NCBI GenBank assembly: GCA_963765545.1
Contig: CAVXWW010000004.1
Span: forward strand, 434,001-498,000
Source: JARRPM01 sp963765545
GTDB taxonomy: Bacteria; Pseudomonadota; Gammaproteobacteria; Pseudomonadales; Halieaceae
DNA: 64,000 nucleotides
Reading direction: 5' to 3'
Below are positions 1 through 10,009 of this stretch, piece after piece (the first letter of the stretch is position 1; the number at the start of each line of letters is the position of its first letter). Both the position numbers and the translations under genes were made by a program. The notes below the pieces were generated by a model. The model did not search any database. It saw nothing but the letters and a program-made list of their open reading frames with translations, and was not told the origin of the DNA.

Positions 1-1
1 T

Positions 2-1054
2 GAACAGGTGGTAACCGGCGATTTTTACGCCCTGGGGGTTCAGTCCCTGTATGGCGTGGCGGCAAGCCACGGGCGTGGTGTGCGCAGTATGATCGATGGC
101 GTGCTCGCGGCGTTCCCCGATGAAGAGCCCCAGCTTGAACGTCGCGAGTATCCGGATAGTACCCGGGTGGCAGTGGTCGGCAGGCCCAATGTGGGCAAAT
201 CGACCCTGGTAAACCGCTTGCTGGGAGAGGAGCGGGTGGTAGTGTTCGATGAGCCGGGCACTACCCGCGACAGTATCTACATCGACTACGAGCGTGAAGA
301 CAGGAAGTACACCCTGATCGACACAGCCGGAGTGCGGCGGCGCAAGAATGTGCGAGAGACGGTGGAGAAATTCTCCATCGTCAAAACTCTGAAAGCCATC
401 GATGATGCCCACGTGGTGATTCTCCTGATGGATGGTCACGAAGGTATCGTGGATCAGGACATGCACCTGTTGGGACACTGCATAGATGCCGGGCGCGGGC
501 TGGTGCTGGCGGTCAACAAGTGGGATGGGATAGAAGCCGACGAGCGAGAGTGGATTAAAAGCGAACTGGAGCGGCGGCTGCAATTTGCCGCCTACGCGGA
601 AATCCATTTTATTTCAGCCCTGCACGGCTCAGGCGTGGGCCTGCTTTACAAGTCTGTGGATGCGGCCTTTCAATCCGCCACCCGTAAACTCAATACCAAT
701 GCACTGACTCGCATACTGGAAGGGGCTGTCTACGATCATGCACCGCCGATGGTGGATGGGCGCCGCATCAAACTGCGCTATGCCCACGCCGGTGGACAGA
801 ATCCGCCGTTGATCGTTATTCATGGCAACCAGACCGGCAAGGTCCCGAACAGCTACCAGCGTTACCTGGAAAAAGTGTTTCGTCGGGAGCTCGACCTGGT
901 GGGTACCCCCGTGCGCATAGAGTTCCGTACCGGGGAGAACCCCTATGCCGACAAGCGGAACAAGTTGACCGGTCGGCAGGTACAACGCAAGCGTCGGCTT
1001 ATGGCCCACGTGAAGAAGAAAGAAAAGAAACAAAAAAAGAACAAGAAGAAATAA
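2..1054 (+). CDS. der: GTPase Der (EngA), 3' part of gene
   Basis: Ribosome-assembly GTPase that acts on the 50S subunit. The reading frame is already open at the window edge, so the N-terminal G domain is missing and only the second G domain and the C-terminal KH-like domain are present. Seen: the P-loop GRPNVGKST, the G2 region PGTTRDS, the G3 motif DTAGVRRR, NKWD (G4) and a SALHG segment (G5), then a KH-like segment ending in a Lys-rich tail typical of Der. It is followed after about 50 bp by a truncated globin gene on the same strand. Identity is secure; the true start lies outside the window. Confidence 0.97.
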   Translation, partial: EQVVTGDFYALGVQSLYGVAASHGRGVRSMIDGVLAAFPDEEPQLERREYPDSTRVAVVGRPNVGKSTLVNRLLGEERVVVFDEPGTTRDSIYIDYEREDRKYTLIDTAGVRRRKNVRETVEKFSIVKTLKAIDDAHVVILLMDGHEGIVDQDMHLLGHCIDAGRGLVLAVNKWDGIEADEREWIKSELERRLQFAAYAEIHFISALHGSGVGLLYKSVDAAFQSATRKLNTNALTRILEGAVYDHAPPMVDGRRIKLRYAHAGGQNPPLIVIHGNQTGKVPNSYQRYLEKVFRRELDLVGTPVRIEFRTGENPYADKRNKLTGRQVQRKRRLMAHVKKKEKKQKKNKKK

Positions 1055-1104
1055 ACACGGGCAATGCTGTCTTCCACTATCATCGATACTCACCTGAACT
1101 GCCA

Positions 1105-1491
1105 ATGAGCTGCCAGCGGGAGGCCCCGGACCTCGACACGCGCGAGCATATAGAGGAATTCGTGGACCGTTTCTACGCCCGGTTGCTGGTCGATGAACAC
1201 CTGGCACCAATTTTCCTGGACGTGGCCGCTATCGACCTGGCGGTGCACCTGCCGCACATCAAGGATTACTGGTGCAAGCTGCTGCTGGGGGACAAGTCAT
1301 ACCAGCGCCACACAATGAATATTCACCGCCAGCTGCACGGCAAACAGGCGCTGCAGGCCGGCGATTTCGAGCGCTGGCTGGCGCTATTTAACAGCACCCT
1401 GGACCAGGGTTTTTGTGGCGAGCTTACCGAGCGGGCGCGGCAGGTAGCCGCCGCCATTGCCGGCAATATGGAAGCGAGCCTGCCCTCGTGA
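1105..1491 (+). CDS. Group III truncated haemoglobin-like protein
   Basis: A 128-residue all-helical haem protein candidate of the 2-on-2 globin class. Seen: an N-terminal helix with FVDRFYARLL, a central HLPHIKDYWCKLLLG segment, a HRQLHG segment, and a C-terminal FERWLALFNSTL helix, all in the order of group III truncated haemoglobins (TrHbP). Members bind O2 or NO in the cytosol; the physiological role is usually unknown and cannot be read here. It lies 50 bp after der, possibly cotranscribed, and converges with the next gene, whose stop is 37 bp away. The start has no strong ribosome binding site; the length fits the family. Confidence 0.85.
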   Translation: MSCQREAPDLDTREHIEEFVDRFYARLLVDEHLAPIFLDVAAIDLAVHLPHIKDYWCKLLLGDKSYQRHTMNIHRQLHGKQALQAGDFERWLALFNSTLDQGFCGELTERARQVAAAIAGNMEASLPS

Positions 1492-1527
1492 CATCCGCCG
1501 TTGGCAAACACGCTTGCCTCTCCGGTT

Positions 1528-4500
1528 CTATTCAAGCGGGGGCGAGCAGGGTGCATTGGCGACACCCGGTGGTGTCCAGCCGTTGCCGCCAACATCGATG
1601 AACAGAGGGTTGCTGAAGGCGTAGGCGGGTACGCCGCCCTCGCCGATATTGTCATCCGTCAATTCTTCCAGGGTCGTGTTGCTGACCTGGTCAATGTCTT
1701 CCGGCACTACCGGGAACAGCGGCGCTGAGACGCCGTCTGTACCGTGCGCAATCGCGATCAGCCAACTGTCAGCCGCAACAGCCGGCAGGGTCAGGGTGAC
1801 CTCGACCTCCGTGCGACTGGCGCCCGGAATATCTTCATTGACCACGACGGTGTTTGTGTTCCACTGCGCATCTCCGGCGCTGACGGTTACATTGGGACAG
1901 ATGCCATAGCGGGCGGCGTCATCGGGGTCGGAAATCCGCTCTGGCTGGTTATTGATATAGAAATCGACGCTGTCTATCTGGGCCCATTCCGCGGTGGCGA
2001 TATTGACCCTGACCGTAACATCCGTCCCGGGTGTGATCGACAGGCCAGTTGAACCGTCTATGGACAAATCCGCCGATAGCGTCTGTCCCAGGTAAATGCC
2101 GCTCGCCTGGATTGTCATGAACGGCGCATTGGTGCCCACCACTTTGCCAGCAACAATTGATGCAGCGAGATTTTCGGCCTGTTCTGACAGCTGTCCCGGA
2201 TCGGTTACCGCGCTGGCAACCTGGCTGCGGGTAGACATGTGGGTGCTGCGGTAGTTGTGGGTGTCCGAGTCAGCGACACCGGTCCGGACAATGCCCTGGT
2301 TGATAAGGTTGAACCAGTCGCCGGCATTGGCCTGCAGGAACTGCCCGAAGATCCCGTTTCTGCCGTCGGTCCCAATCCAGACTTCCAGCGCCTGGAAACC
2401 AGCATCGAAGGCGTTGGCCAGATTGGGATCCAGCCTGCGCTGGGCCGGATCGACGCTGGATTGTGGCGGTGTTGCACCGCTGTCGATGCCCAGGCCGCCA
2501 CCACCGAAATGCCCGGAGATATGGTTTATCTGGACAAGGTTGGCTTTCGGGTCCGCTAGAGTGGCGGTGTAGATTTCTGCCGGTGTCAGCCCGTAGCTGG
2601 CATATTCGGGGAAGTCCATGCCAGGCGCTGCCTCTCTCCCCCAGTCCACCGAGCCGCCGCCGATCCGGCTGCTGTCGACGGTGACCGGCCAGCTGTTGAA
2701 ATGGCCATAGTCCGGGGTGGTGATCTCGGCGCTGGAGGCGGTACCGATTAGATCGGTAACGTCCATATCCGCCAGTGTATCGGTGAAATCGACGCGAATA
2801 CCGTGATCGGATGGAGTAAAAAAGTCCATGCCCTCTGCCAGGTAGGTCGCTACCCGTTCAGCCCGGGTCACTTCTGCATCGATACTGTCGATGGAGTGCA
2901 CATGGAAGTCGGCGTGAACATAGCCTTCGGTGGATACAAGCTGCGCCAGTTCGGCCTGCACCTGGACAGTCTGTCCGGAAGCGACAGTAATAGATTTCTT
3001 GTAGGCTGAATAGCGCGGGCCGCGCGACACCACCACCTGGTACTCCCCGGGTTCTATAGTCAGTCTCTTACTCATTCCGCCCCGATCGACGAACGACACC
3101 AGTGTAATGCCGTAGGGCAGCTGGTCAGACGTATCGCCGAATACTCCGGCGGGGTTGCCCAGTACGTTGTTGCCCAGCGGCGGACTTGGATCAAATCCCA
3201 CGACTTGCAGTTTTGCGGGGCCGGGCCCGGCACTGCCGTCCAGCTGCGCCATCATCACGCTGACCTCGATGTAACCCGGTACGGGAAGCGCAAAATCCTG
3301 CTCTGTGCTTTCGTTTTCAGTGATCGATACCCGGGCTGCCTCCTCACTGGCATAGAGGTATCCCTCGGAATTGGCCTGCACTTGATAATCACCGGGCGGC
3401 AGGCTCAGCTGGTAGCGACCTTCACTATTGCTTGTCGTATTGCCCGCCACGAACAGGGTAGGTGGCGTTGTACCTGCATCGACGGTCTGGAAGACGGCCA
3501 CGCTCGCGTTGGCGATGGGCTCTCCCGAACTGCTTACCGTGCCCGCCAGTTCCCCGGTGTGGATACCGTCGAGTTGATTGCGGATATCGGCAATGCTACT
3601 GGCGCTCCCATCACCCACAGCGAAGTAGCGCCGCAGCGATAACTCGCCGTTTGCGGGGACACTGAAGTTGGGTTCTGAGCCGGCCACAATTTTCAGCAGG
3701 GAGTTGCCCAGGATAAGCACATTGACCCCGTCTGTGGAAAAACTGGCGGTCTCAGGTACATCGTGTATGAGCCCGTAGGAGACGCCCGCAGCGCCGTCGT
3801 GCCCCGCATAGGCGAGGTAATTGCACTGGTCACACTCCCCGCTGTCGCAGGCGACAGCGGCCGTTGCGGGACAGCCGGCTGTGAACAGCGGCTCGCCAAA
3901 ACCAACCTGCGGCTGGAAGGCCTGCACCTCGCCTGAACCGCTCAGGTACTCAACCCACCATAGCGTCACCTCCTGGTCACTGGTATTGATGAGTCGGGTT
4001 TCCATGGTCAGGTAGGGCTGGTTCGCGCCGAGACTGTAACAGGTTTCGATTTCAAGCGGCAGGTCGCGGTCATCGGCGGATTCAGGAAACGGAAAACCGC
4101 GGCTGCGAACCTGTGAGCTCGGGTTCTGGTTGTCGAGCAGGTCGTCCAGCCCGCGCGCGCATATCTGTGCCTCTTCGCCATCGGCGCCCGGGTTCGTGAT
4201 TTCCACTTCGGTGTAGTTCGGCGTGTTCTCGATATTGAGGCCGGTGACAAATTCTTCCAGGTGGTCCGGCAGAAAACTACCGTCGGCACGCTTGCGCGCG
4301 ACATCAATGATATTGCCGCCATAGGTGCCGATGCCGAACCAGTTGCGCCCGGGCTTCTGGATAATCACCCGGAACAGTTCATTTTCCAGCACAAAATCCC
4401 CGGTGGCAGAGCGGGCCAATGGCCCCTGCAGCAAATCCGAACTCTGCGTCGCCTGGCGGGCAACAGCGGTGGCGGTGGGCGGCAGGGGAGGTTCCACTAC

Positions 4501-4590
4501 CTCCCCGTCGTTATTGTTGTTGTTACTGTCACAAGCGCCCAGCGCGAGGCAGCCCAGTAGTGGAGCGAATGTCCAGCGAGGTATTGTCAT
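1528..4590 (-). CDS. Exported lipoprotein metallohydrolase, CehA/McbA-type PHP domain
   Basis: A 1020-residue protein with a lipoprotein signal peptide (lipobox LALGAC, mature Cys about residue 20) followed by an Asn-rich spacer, so it is probably anchored on the outer membrane. Order seen: an N-terminal beta-rich domain with several Cys (about 40-340), a carboxypeptidase-regulatory-like beta domain (about 345-440, with EGRYQLSLPPGDYQV), a second beta region, and a PHP-type metal-dependent hydrolase domain (about 560-830) with HADFHVHS, a PSDHG motif, NHISGH and DSDTHN as likely metal ligands. CehA and McbA are known carbamate or amide hydrolases, but the family is broad and the substrate here is unknown. 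A divergent neighbour is another lipoprotein hydrolase. Confidence 0.8.
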   Translation of the reverse strand: MTIPRWTFAPLLGCLALGACDSNNNNNDGEVVEPPLPPTATAVARQATQSSDLLQGPLARSATGDFVLENELFRVIIQKPGRNWFGIGTYGGNIIDVARKRADGSFLPDHLEEFVTGLNIENTPNYTEVEITNPGADGEEAQICARGLDDLLDNQNPSSQVRSRGFPFPESADDRDLPLEIETCYSLGANQPYLTMETRLINTSDQEVTLWWVEYLSGSGEVQAFQPQVGFGEPLFTAGCPATAAVACDSGECDQCNYLAYAGHDGAAGVSYGLIHDVPETASFSTDGVNVLILGNSLLKIVAGSEPNFSVPANGELSLRRYFAVGDGSASSIADIRNQLDGIHTGELAGTVSSSGEPIANASVAVFQTVDAGTTPPTLFVAGNTTSNSEGRYQLSLPPGDYQVQANSEGYLYASEEAARVSITENESTEQDFALPVPGYIEVSVMMAQLDGSAGPGPAKLQVVGFDPSPPLGNNVLGNPAGVFGDTSDQLPYGITLVSFVDRGGMSKRLTIEPGEYQVVVSRGPRYSAYKKSITVASGQTVQVQAELAQLVSTEGYVHADFHVHSIDSIDAEVTRAERVATYLAEGMDFFTPSDHGIRVDFTDTLADMDVTDLIGTASSAEITTPDYGHFNSWPVTVDSSRIGGGSVDWGREAAPGMDFPEYASYGLTPAEIYTATLADPKANLVQINHISGHFGGGGLGIDSGATPPQSSVDPAQRRLDPNLANAFDAGFQALEVWIGTDGRNGIFGQFLQANAGDWFNLINQGIVRTGVADSDTHNYRSTHMSTRSQVASAVTDPGQLSEQAENLAASIVAGKVVGTNAPFMTIQASGIYLGQTLSADLSIDGSTGLSITPGTDVTVRVNIATAEWAQIDSVDFYINNQPERISDPDDAARYGICPNVTVSAGDAQWNTNTVVVNEDIPGASRTEVEVTLTLPAVAADSWLIAIAHGTDGVSAPLFPVVPEDIDQVSNTTLEELTDDNIGEGGVPAYAFSNPLFIDVGGNGWTPPGVANAPCSPPLE

Positions 4591-4864
4591 CTTTATTGTC
4601 TCGTAGGCAGGATCAGCACCCAGTTGTAGCGATTATCGGGAGCAAACTCAAGCGCCATCCGGGAGCCCCCCGTAGTTGGCGCTTTGGGCTCACGACGGCG
4701 TCAGATCCAGTGACTGCGGCAAAAGGGGCGATATTCTGTTGCCGGTCCGTGCAAACCGGTTTGACCATGATCAATAGACAAAAGCCAAATTGTGATAGTC
4801 TCACCGATAAACGCTGTGAATGTATCTGCAAAACAAACCCCGAGAAATAAGGGCTGGGTAGACT
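4591..4864. promoter_or_regulatory. Divergent intergenic region between two lipoprotein genes
   Basis: The 274 bp between the PHP lipoprotein (leftward) and the EEP lipoprotein (rightward) must hold both promoters. Short open frames here lack coding features. I see no convincing paired -35/-10 boxes or operator, so the regulatory content is inferred only from the divergent arrangement. Confidence 0.35.
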
Positions 4865-6085
4865 ATGAATATGCTGAATAATAATCTGGTAGTAAAGATA
4901 GTATCTCTGATATCCGCGGTGTTACTGGTAACCGCCTGCTCCAATGGGGGTGGCAACGGCAAGCCTTATTTCAAAGCCGATACATTGAAAGTCACCACAT
5001 ATAATGTCGGGCTCGCACTGAATTTTGTTCCCTACACCCGGGAGCGTCTGCCGGTGAATGAAGAGTTGCTGGCTGATTACGACAGCGATGTTCTCTGCTT
5101 GCAGGAGGTGTGGCTCGAAGAACAGGTAGAGGGGATAGTTGAGGCTCTGAAGCCCAGTTATCCGGAAATCTATACCGTGCCGGCAGAGCAGATTTTCTCT
5201 GATTCGGCGGCCTGTACCAACGACGAAATCACCCCGTTTGCGCAGTGTGTCAATGAGCTCTGTCCGGACCTGATCGGTGCCGACCTGGTCGCCTGTGCGC
5301 CCGTCCAGTGCGGGGAGCCGCTCTTTGATTTGCCCCCTGTTTGTCTCGATGCGGTGCTGGGTTCCGTGGGTATTCCGGATGTGACGGTTGAAGCTGTAAT
5401 TGAGGCAGTTACCCAGCCGGCGGGCAAGTTTGCTTTCGACGGCGCGCTGGGACTGATACTCGCGTCGAAATACCCGCTGGAGGCCCGTGAATTCCAGGAC
5501 TTTATCGACGACTCAACGAGTAATCACCGCGGGGCACTCTACGCCGAGATTAATATCAACAAGCAAACCCAGGTTGTGGGCTGTACCCACCCCACCGCGA
5601 ACCTGTCTATCGACTATCCCGCCAGCGGCAAGCACGGTTCATGGGAAGGTGAAAATCGCTTTATGCAGCAGCAGATGATCGCTTTTGCGAACGCCAAAGC
5701 GGGGAATAACCCCATCTACTTTGGCGGGGATTTCAACTGCAGTATCGCCAATCCCGCCACCGGGGTAGACGGTGAATTTGCCGACAATTGCCAGCTCTGG
5801 CTGGACAACGGTTTTTCGGATCCGGGCAGTGAACAACTCCCCTGCACGTTCTGCTATGAGGAAAATCTCATTCTCAGGCCCGGAGGTGGTGAGGGCGGTA
5901 CCTTCCTGGACCATGTGTTTGTCAAGAATCTTGAGCCTGGCGCAGGTATTACTGCGAAACGTGTTTTCGACCGGCCGGTAGCTATTGAAGCAGTCGATCC
6001 CGTGTCGGAGCTGCAGCCGGAAGACTCGCCCATGTTAACCCACCCATCGGATCACTTCGGGGTTGAGTTGGACATCAGGTTCTGA
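4865..6085 (+). CDS. Lipoprotein of the endonuclease/exonuclease/phosphatase (EEP) superfamily
   Basis: A 406-residue lipoprotein: hydrophobic signal peptide with lipobox LLVTAC (Cys about residue 25), then a DNase I/sphingomyelinase-like fold. Seen motifs: TTYNVGL near the start of the domain, CLQEVW (metal-binding Glu), GGDFNC (catalytic Asp/Asn) and the terminal HPSDHFGVE (catalytic His). An insertion at about residues 110-165 carries many Cys residues, probably disulphides outside the cytoplasm. The fold cuts phosphodiesters in nucleic acids, phospholipids or inositol phosphates; the substrate cannot be chosen from sequence. ATG at 4865 is used; 4871 is a second possible start. It is divergent from the PHP lipoprotein. 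Confidence 0.82.
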   Translation: MNMLNNNLVVKIVSLISAVLLVTACSNGGGNGKPYFKADTLKVTTYNVGLALNFVPYTRERLPVNEELLADYDSDVLCLQEVWLEEQVEGIVEALKPSYPEIYTVPAEQIFSDSAACTNDEITPFAQCVNELCPDLIGADLVACAPVQCGEPLFDLPPVCLDAVLGSVGIPDVTVEAVIEAVTQPAGKFAFDGALGLILASKYPLEAREFQDFIDDSTSNHRGALYAEININKQTQVVGCTHPTANLSIDYPASGKHGSWEGENRFMQQQMIAFANAKAGNNPIYFGGDFNCSIANPATGVDGEFADNCQLWLDNGFSDPGSEQLPCTFCYEENLILRPGGGEGGTFLDHVFVKNLEPGAGITAKRVFDRPVAIEAVDPVSELQPEDSPMLTHPSDHFGVELDIRF

Positions 6086-6303
6086 AGTAAGCGGTGACAC
6101 AGGCCGGCGTATCCCAGGCTGGATACGCTGGCATAGTTGGCTGTACCAGCTCTCCTCTATCACCGCCCACGCAATGGGCATTCCGCTTCGGCTGATGCAG
6201 AATTGGCCTGCGATACAACACCTTTGGCCGGCGGTAAGCGCGCGAAGCGCGTCTGCTTTTCTGCTTGCTTTATACATCTTGCTGAGATTATCAGGACAAT
6301 TTC

Positions 6304-7980
6304 ATGGCTGGGATAGAACAGGAATTCGAAACAGTAGTGGCGCAGCTGACCGCACCCGGCGCACCCTGGGAAGTACTGCGCGATGAGAACGGGATGGCCT
6401 GTTACAAACTGGCGCCGGTGAACCTGGTGGAAGCCCTCGCGGTGGCGCGGGGGCATGGTGAGCGGGAGTTCCTGGTGTACGAGGGCGAGCGGCTCAGCTT
6501 CGCCCGCTTGATGGATGAGGCCGATGCAATGGCTGCTGCCCTGCAAGCCCAGGGTGTCACGCCTGGAGACCGTATCGGGCTAGCTATGCGCAATTACCCG
6601 GAGTGGATGGTCGTGTTTATTGCGGCAGTAACCATTGGGGCGGTGATAGTCCCGATAAACAGCTGGGGCAAACCGGTAGACATCAGCCATGCCCTGGGTG
6701 ACGCCGGCGTTCGGCTGGCTGTTCTGGACCAGGCCCGTTACAACGGTGTTGCTCACTGGCTTGCAGACAATGAGGTAACGGCCCTTATCGCGCGGCCCGA
6801 TGATGTAAAGGACCCGGCAAGCCTTGTCACCTTTGTGGCGGCGTTTCAGGGAAAGGCCCCGGACCCGGTTGCTATCGACGGGGATGACCTGGCACTGATC
6901 ATGTACACCTCTGGCACCAGTGGCACACCCAAGGGGGCAGCCTCCACCCACCGAGCTCTTTGCCAGGCACTGTACAACTTCGAATTCGGCGCCGCCGCGG
7001 CGGCAATGTGCAATATGGACAGGATAAGCGCCATGCTGGAGCGGGGCTATGAACCCACCTCGTTGTTGGCAGTACCATTGTTCCATGTCAGTGGCTGCCA
7101 CGCCCAGTTCCTGACCAGCCTGCGCGGTGGTCGCCGCATCGTGATGATGTACAAATGGGAGGTCGAAAGGGCGCTTGAATACATCGAGCAGGAGCGCATA
7201 ACGACGGTTGCTGCCGCACCATCGATGGTGCTCGACCTGCTGGAGTCGCCTGGCTTCGATACCACAGACACCAGCAGCCTGTTTTCCATCGGTATCGGTG
7301 GTGCCGCGACACCTCCCAGGGTGAGCGCGCTGATCGAAGCGAAGATGCCCGCGAATTTCAGCGGCACGGGGTGGGGTATGACCGAGACCAATGCCCAGGG
7401 AGCTTCGCTTACCGGCAAGGCATTCACGGCCAAACCCGGCAGTGCCGGCCTGCCTCATCCGATTGTCGATATCCAGATATGCAGTGCCCAGGATACTGAA
7501 ATGCCAACGGGAGAAGCGGGTGAGATCTGGGTGCGCAGCCCCTGTAATATCCGCGAATACTGGCACAGGCCAGAGGCCAATGATGCCGATTTCAGGGATG
7601 GCTGGTTGCGGACGGGTGATGTCGGTTACCTCGACGAGGATGGCTACCTGTACCTGGCTGACCGGGCCAAGGATATGATCATCCGGGGTGGCGAAAATAT
7701 CTACCCGGCGGAAATCGAGAACCTGCTAATCGGGCTGCCGGAGATTCGCGAGGTGGTCGCGCTCGGTGTTCCGCATGAGCGTTGGGGCGAGGAGGTGGCG
7801 GTGATTGTGCGCCTTTATGAGCCCGGCCAACTGGATGAGGCTGGCCTGCTGGAGTACGCCCGCGAACATCTGGCCGCCTATAAAGTCCCTACACGTCTTA
7901 TTTTTACCAGCGAGGCGTTTCCGCGTACCGCGACCAACAAGGTGTTGAAAGCCGAGCTCAGGGACAGGTTGGCGGACTAG
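6304..7980 (+). CDS. AMP-dependent acyl-CoA synthetase (class I adenylate-forming)
   Basis: A 558-residue enzyme predicted to activate a carboxylic acid, probably a fatty or aromatic acid, to its CoA thioester through an acyl-AMP. Seen: P-loop-like YTSGTSGTPKGA, the A5 motif GWGMTETNA, the A7/A8 hinge region TGDVGYLDEDGY with DRAKDMIIRGGENIYP, and the C-terminal catalytic Lys in TATNKVLK. An AGGA box lies 8 bases before the ATG. It stands alone, 183 bp ahead of isocitrate lyase, which fits use of acids that end in acetyl-CoA. Chain-length preference cannot be assigned. Confidence 0.88.
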   Translation: MAGIEQEFETVVAQLTAPGAPWEVLRDENGMACYKLAPVNLVEALAVARGHGEREFLVYEGERLSFARLMDEADAMAAALQAQGVTPGDRIGLAMRNYPEWMVVFIAAVTIGAVIVPINSWGKPVDISHALGDAGVRLAVLDQARYNGVAHWLADNEVTALIARPDDVKDPASLVTFVAAFQGKAPDPVAIDGDDLALIMYTSGTSGTPKGAASTHRALCQALYNFEFGAAAAAMCNMDRISAMLERGYEPTSLLAVPLFHVSGCHAQFLTSLRGGRRIVMMYKWEVERALEYIEQERITTVAAAPSMVLDLLESPGFDTTDTSSLFSIGIGGAATPPRVSALIEAKMPANFSGTGWGMTETNAQGASLTGKAFTAKPGSAGLPHPIVDIQICSAQDTEMPTGEAGEIWVRSPCNIREYWHRPEANDADFRDGWLRTGDVGYLDEDGYLYLADRAKDMIIRGGENIYPAEIENLLIGLPEIREVVALGVPHERWGEEVAVIVRLYEPGQLDEAGLLEYAREHLAAYKVPTRLIFTSEAFPRTATNKVLKAELRDRLAD

Positions 7981-8072
7981 TTCTGGCGAGGGAGTGGCGA
8001 GAGCCCATAATTCACGAAACGAATAGTAAAAATATTTATCATTTATTTCAGTTATGTACCTCCGGTGACTAC

Positions 8073-8162
8073 TATACTTCACAGCTGATGAAGTGGCGGC
8101 GCCCGGAGTAGGGCCAGCCAGTCGTCTTCCCGATCTCACTCCGAGTTATATGAGGTTTCACC
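8073..8162 (+). promoter_or_regulatory. Possible promoter and leader of isocitrate lyase gene
   Basis: TATACT at 8073-8078 is a good -10 box, but the matching -35 region is weak, so an activator may be needed. GAGG lies about 6 bases before the ATG at 8163. No operator for a known glyoxylate-shunt repressor was recognised. Confidence 0.4.
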
Positions 8163-9758
8163 ATGTCACAATTCCAGCAAGACATCGACGCTATTGCCAG
8201 TTTGCGAGCCCAGCAGGGCGGCACCTGGGATGACATCAACCCCGAACACGCCGCGCGTATGAAGGCGCAGAACCGATTCAAGACGGGTCTTGATATTGCC
8301 CGCTATACTGCCGGCATCATGCGTAAGGACATGGCCGACTATGACGCCGATAGCAGCAAGTACACCCAGTCCCTGGGTTGCTGGCACGGTTTTATTGGCC
8401 AGCAGAAGCTGATCTCGATTAAAAAGCACTTCGACAGCACCGATAAGCGCTACCTCTACCTGTCTGGCTGGATGATTGCCGCACTGCGTTCGGAGTTCGG
8501 TCCGTTGCCCGACCAGTCCATGCACGAGAAGACGACTGTCTCCGACCTGATCGAGGAGCTGTATACCTTCCTGCGCCAGGCCGACGCCCGAGAAATGGGA
8601 GGCCTTTACCGCGAACTGGATGCGGCCCGTGAAGCCAATGACCAGGTTGCAGCCAAGGCGGTACAGAACAAGCTGGATAATTTCCAGACCCACGTGGTGC
8701 CCATCATCGCCGATATTGACGCGGGCTTTGGTAATGCCGAGGCCACCTACCTGCTGGCCAAGAAAATGATCGAAGCCGGTGCCTGTGCGATACAGATTGA
8801 GAACCAGGTATCCGACGAGAAGCAGTGTGGCCACCAGGACGGCAAGGTAACAGTACCTCACGAAGACTTCCTGGCGAAAATTCGCGCCGTGCGTTACGCC
8901 TTCCTCGAACTGGGCGTGGAAGAGGGCATTATCGTCGCGCGTACCGACTCACTGGGCGCAGGCCTGACCAAGCAGATAGCCGTGACTCACGAAGTTGGCG
9001 ACCTTGGTGACCAGTACAACAGCTTCCTTGATCTTGAGGAACTGGACCACGCCGAGATGAACCACGGTGACGTCATCATCAACTACCACGGCAAGCTGGT
9101 ACGACCCAAGCGCTTGCCTTCAAACCTCTATCAGTTCCGCTCGGGCACAGGCGAAGATCGTTGTGTACTCGACAGCATTACCAGCCTGCAGAACGGTGCC
9201 GACTTGTTGTGGATCGAAACCGAGAAGCCTCACATTGGCCAGATCGGCGGCATGGTAAAGCGTATTCGCGAGGTGATTCCCAACGCGAAGCTGGTTTACA
9301 ACAATTCACCGTCCTTTAACTGGACTCTGAATTTCCGCCAACAGGTATTCGACGCCTGGAGTGAAGAGGGCAAAGATGTGTCTGCCTATGATCGCGACAA
9401 GCTGATGAGCGTGGACTACGACAGTACTGACCTGGCTGTAGAGGCCGATAACTGGATCCGTACTTTCCAGGCCGACTCTTCACGCGAGGCGGGAATCTTC
9501 CATCACCTCATTACGCTGCCTACCTACCACACTGCGGCATTGTCTACCGACAACCTGGCCAAAGAGTACTTTGGCGAGCAGGGAATGTTGGGTTACGTCA
9601 AAGGTGTTCAGCGTCAGGAAATCCGCCAGGGCATCGCCTGTGTCAAGCACCAGAACATGGCCGGTTCCGACATGGGTGACGATCACAAGGAGTACTTTGC
9701 CGGTGATGCCGCCCTCAAGGCGGGTGGTAAGGACAACACGATGAACCAGTTTGGCTGA
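8163..9758 (+). CDS. aceA: Isocitrate lyase
   Basis: A 531-residue glyoxylate-shunt enzyme that splits isocitrate to glyoxylate and succinate, allowing growth on acetate and fatty acids. The length matches the long Pseudomonas-type isocitrate lyase rather than the 430-residue E. coli type. Seen: TIM-barrel signatures PIIADIDAGFGN, the active-site loop DEKQCGHQDGK with the catalytic Cys in QCGH (about residue 220), and VARTDSLGA. No malate synthase gene is adjacent. The start is supported by a GAGG box. Transcription ends at a strong terminator about 45 bp downstream. Confidence 0.97.
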   Translation: MSQFQQDIDAIASLRAQQGGTWDDINPEHAARMKAQNRFKTGLDIARYTAGIMRKDMADYDADSSKYTQSLGCWHGFIGQQKLISIKKHFDSTDKRYLYLSGWMIAALRSEFGPLPDQSMHEKTTVSDLIEELYTFLRQADAREMGGLYRELDAAREANDQVAAKAVQNKLDNFQTHVVPIIADIDAGFGNAEATYLLAKKMIEAGACAIQIENQVSDEKQCGHQDGKVTVPHEDFLAKIRAVRYAFLELGVEEGIIVARTDSLGAGLTKQIAVTHEVGDLGDQYNSFLDLEELDHAEMNHGDVIINYHGKLVRPKRLPSNLYQFRSGTGEDRCVLDSITSLQNGADLLWIETEKPHIGQIGGMVKRIREVIPNAKLVYNNSPSFNWTLNFRQQVFDAWSEEGKDVSAYDRDKLMSVDYDSTDLAVEADNWIRTFQADSSREAGIFHHLITLPTYHTAALSTDNLAKEYFGEQGMLGYVKGVQRQEIRQGIACVKHQNMAGSDMGDDHKEYFAGDAALKAGGKDNTMNQFG

Positions 9759-9800
9759 GTTCGGTGTGATTTCGAGTGGCTTCGGCCACCGATGAATAAA

Positions 9801-9828
9801 GGGCGGGCTTATCCCCGCCCTTTTTTTT
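9801..9828 (+). terminator. Rho-independent terminator after aceA
   Basis: A GGGCGGG / CCCGCCC stem with a six-base loop is followed by eight T. It lies 43 bp past the aceA stop on the same strand. Confidence 0.92.
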
Positions 9829-10009
9829 GCTCTGAAAACCCTTACTGTGAACGCAGGGGCAAACAATGGCCCTGGAGGCGAGTTTGCCCTGGCCCTTTTC
9901 GGAGCGTGGTTTGCATCGAAGGCAAAACAACAGTTCCAAATTAGAATGAGTGTGCTACATTTTCCGTCCAGGCTTACAAAAAACCGGCACACAACTTTCG
10001 GGGTCAGCT

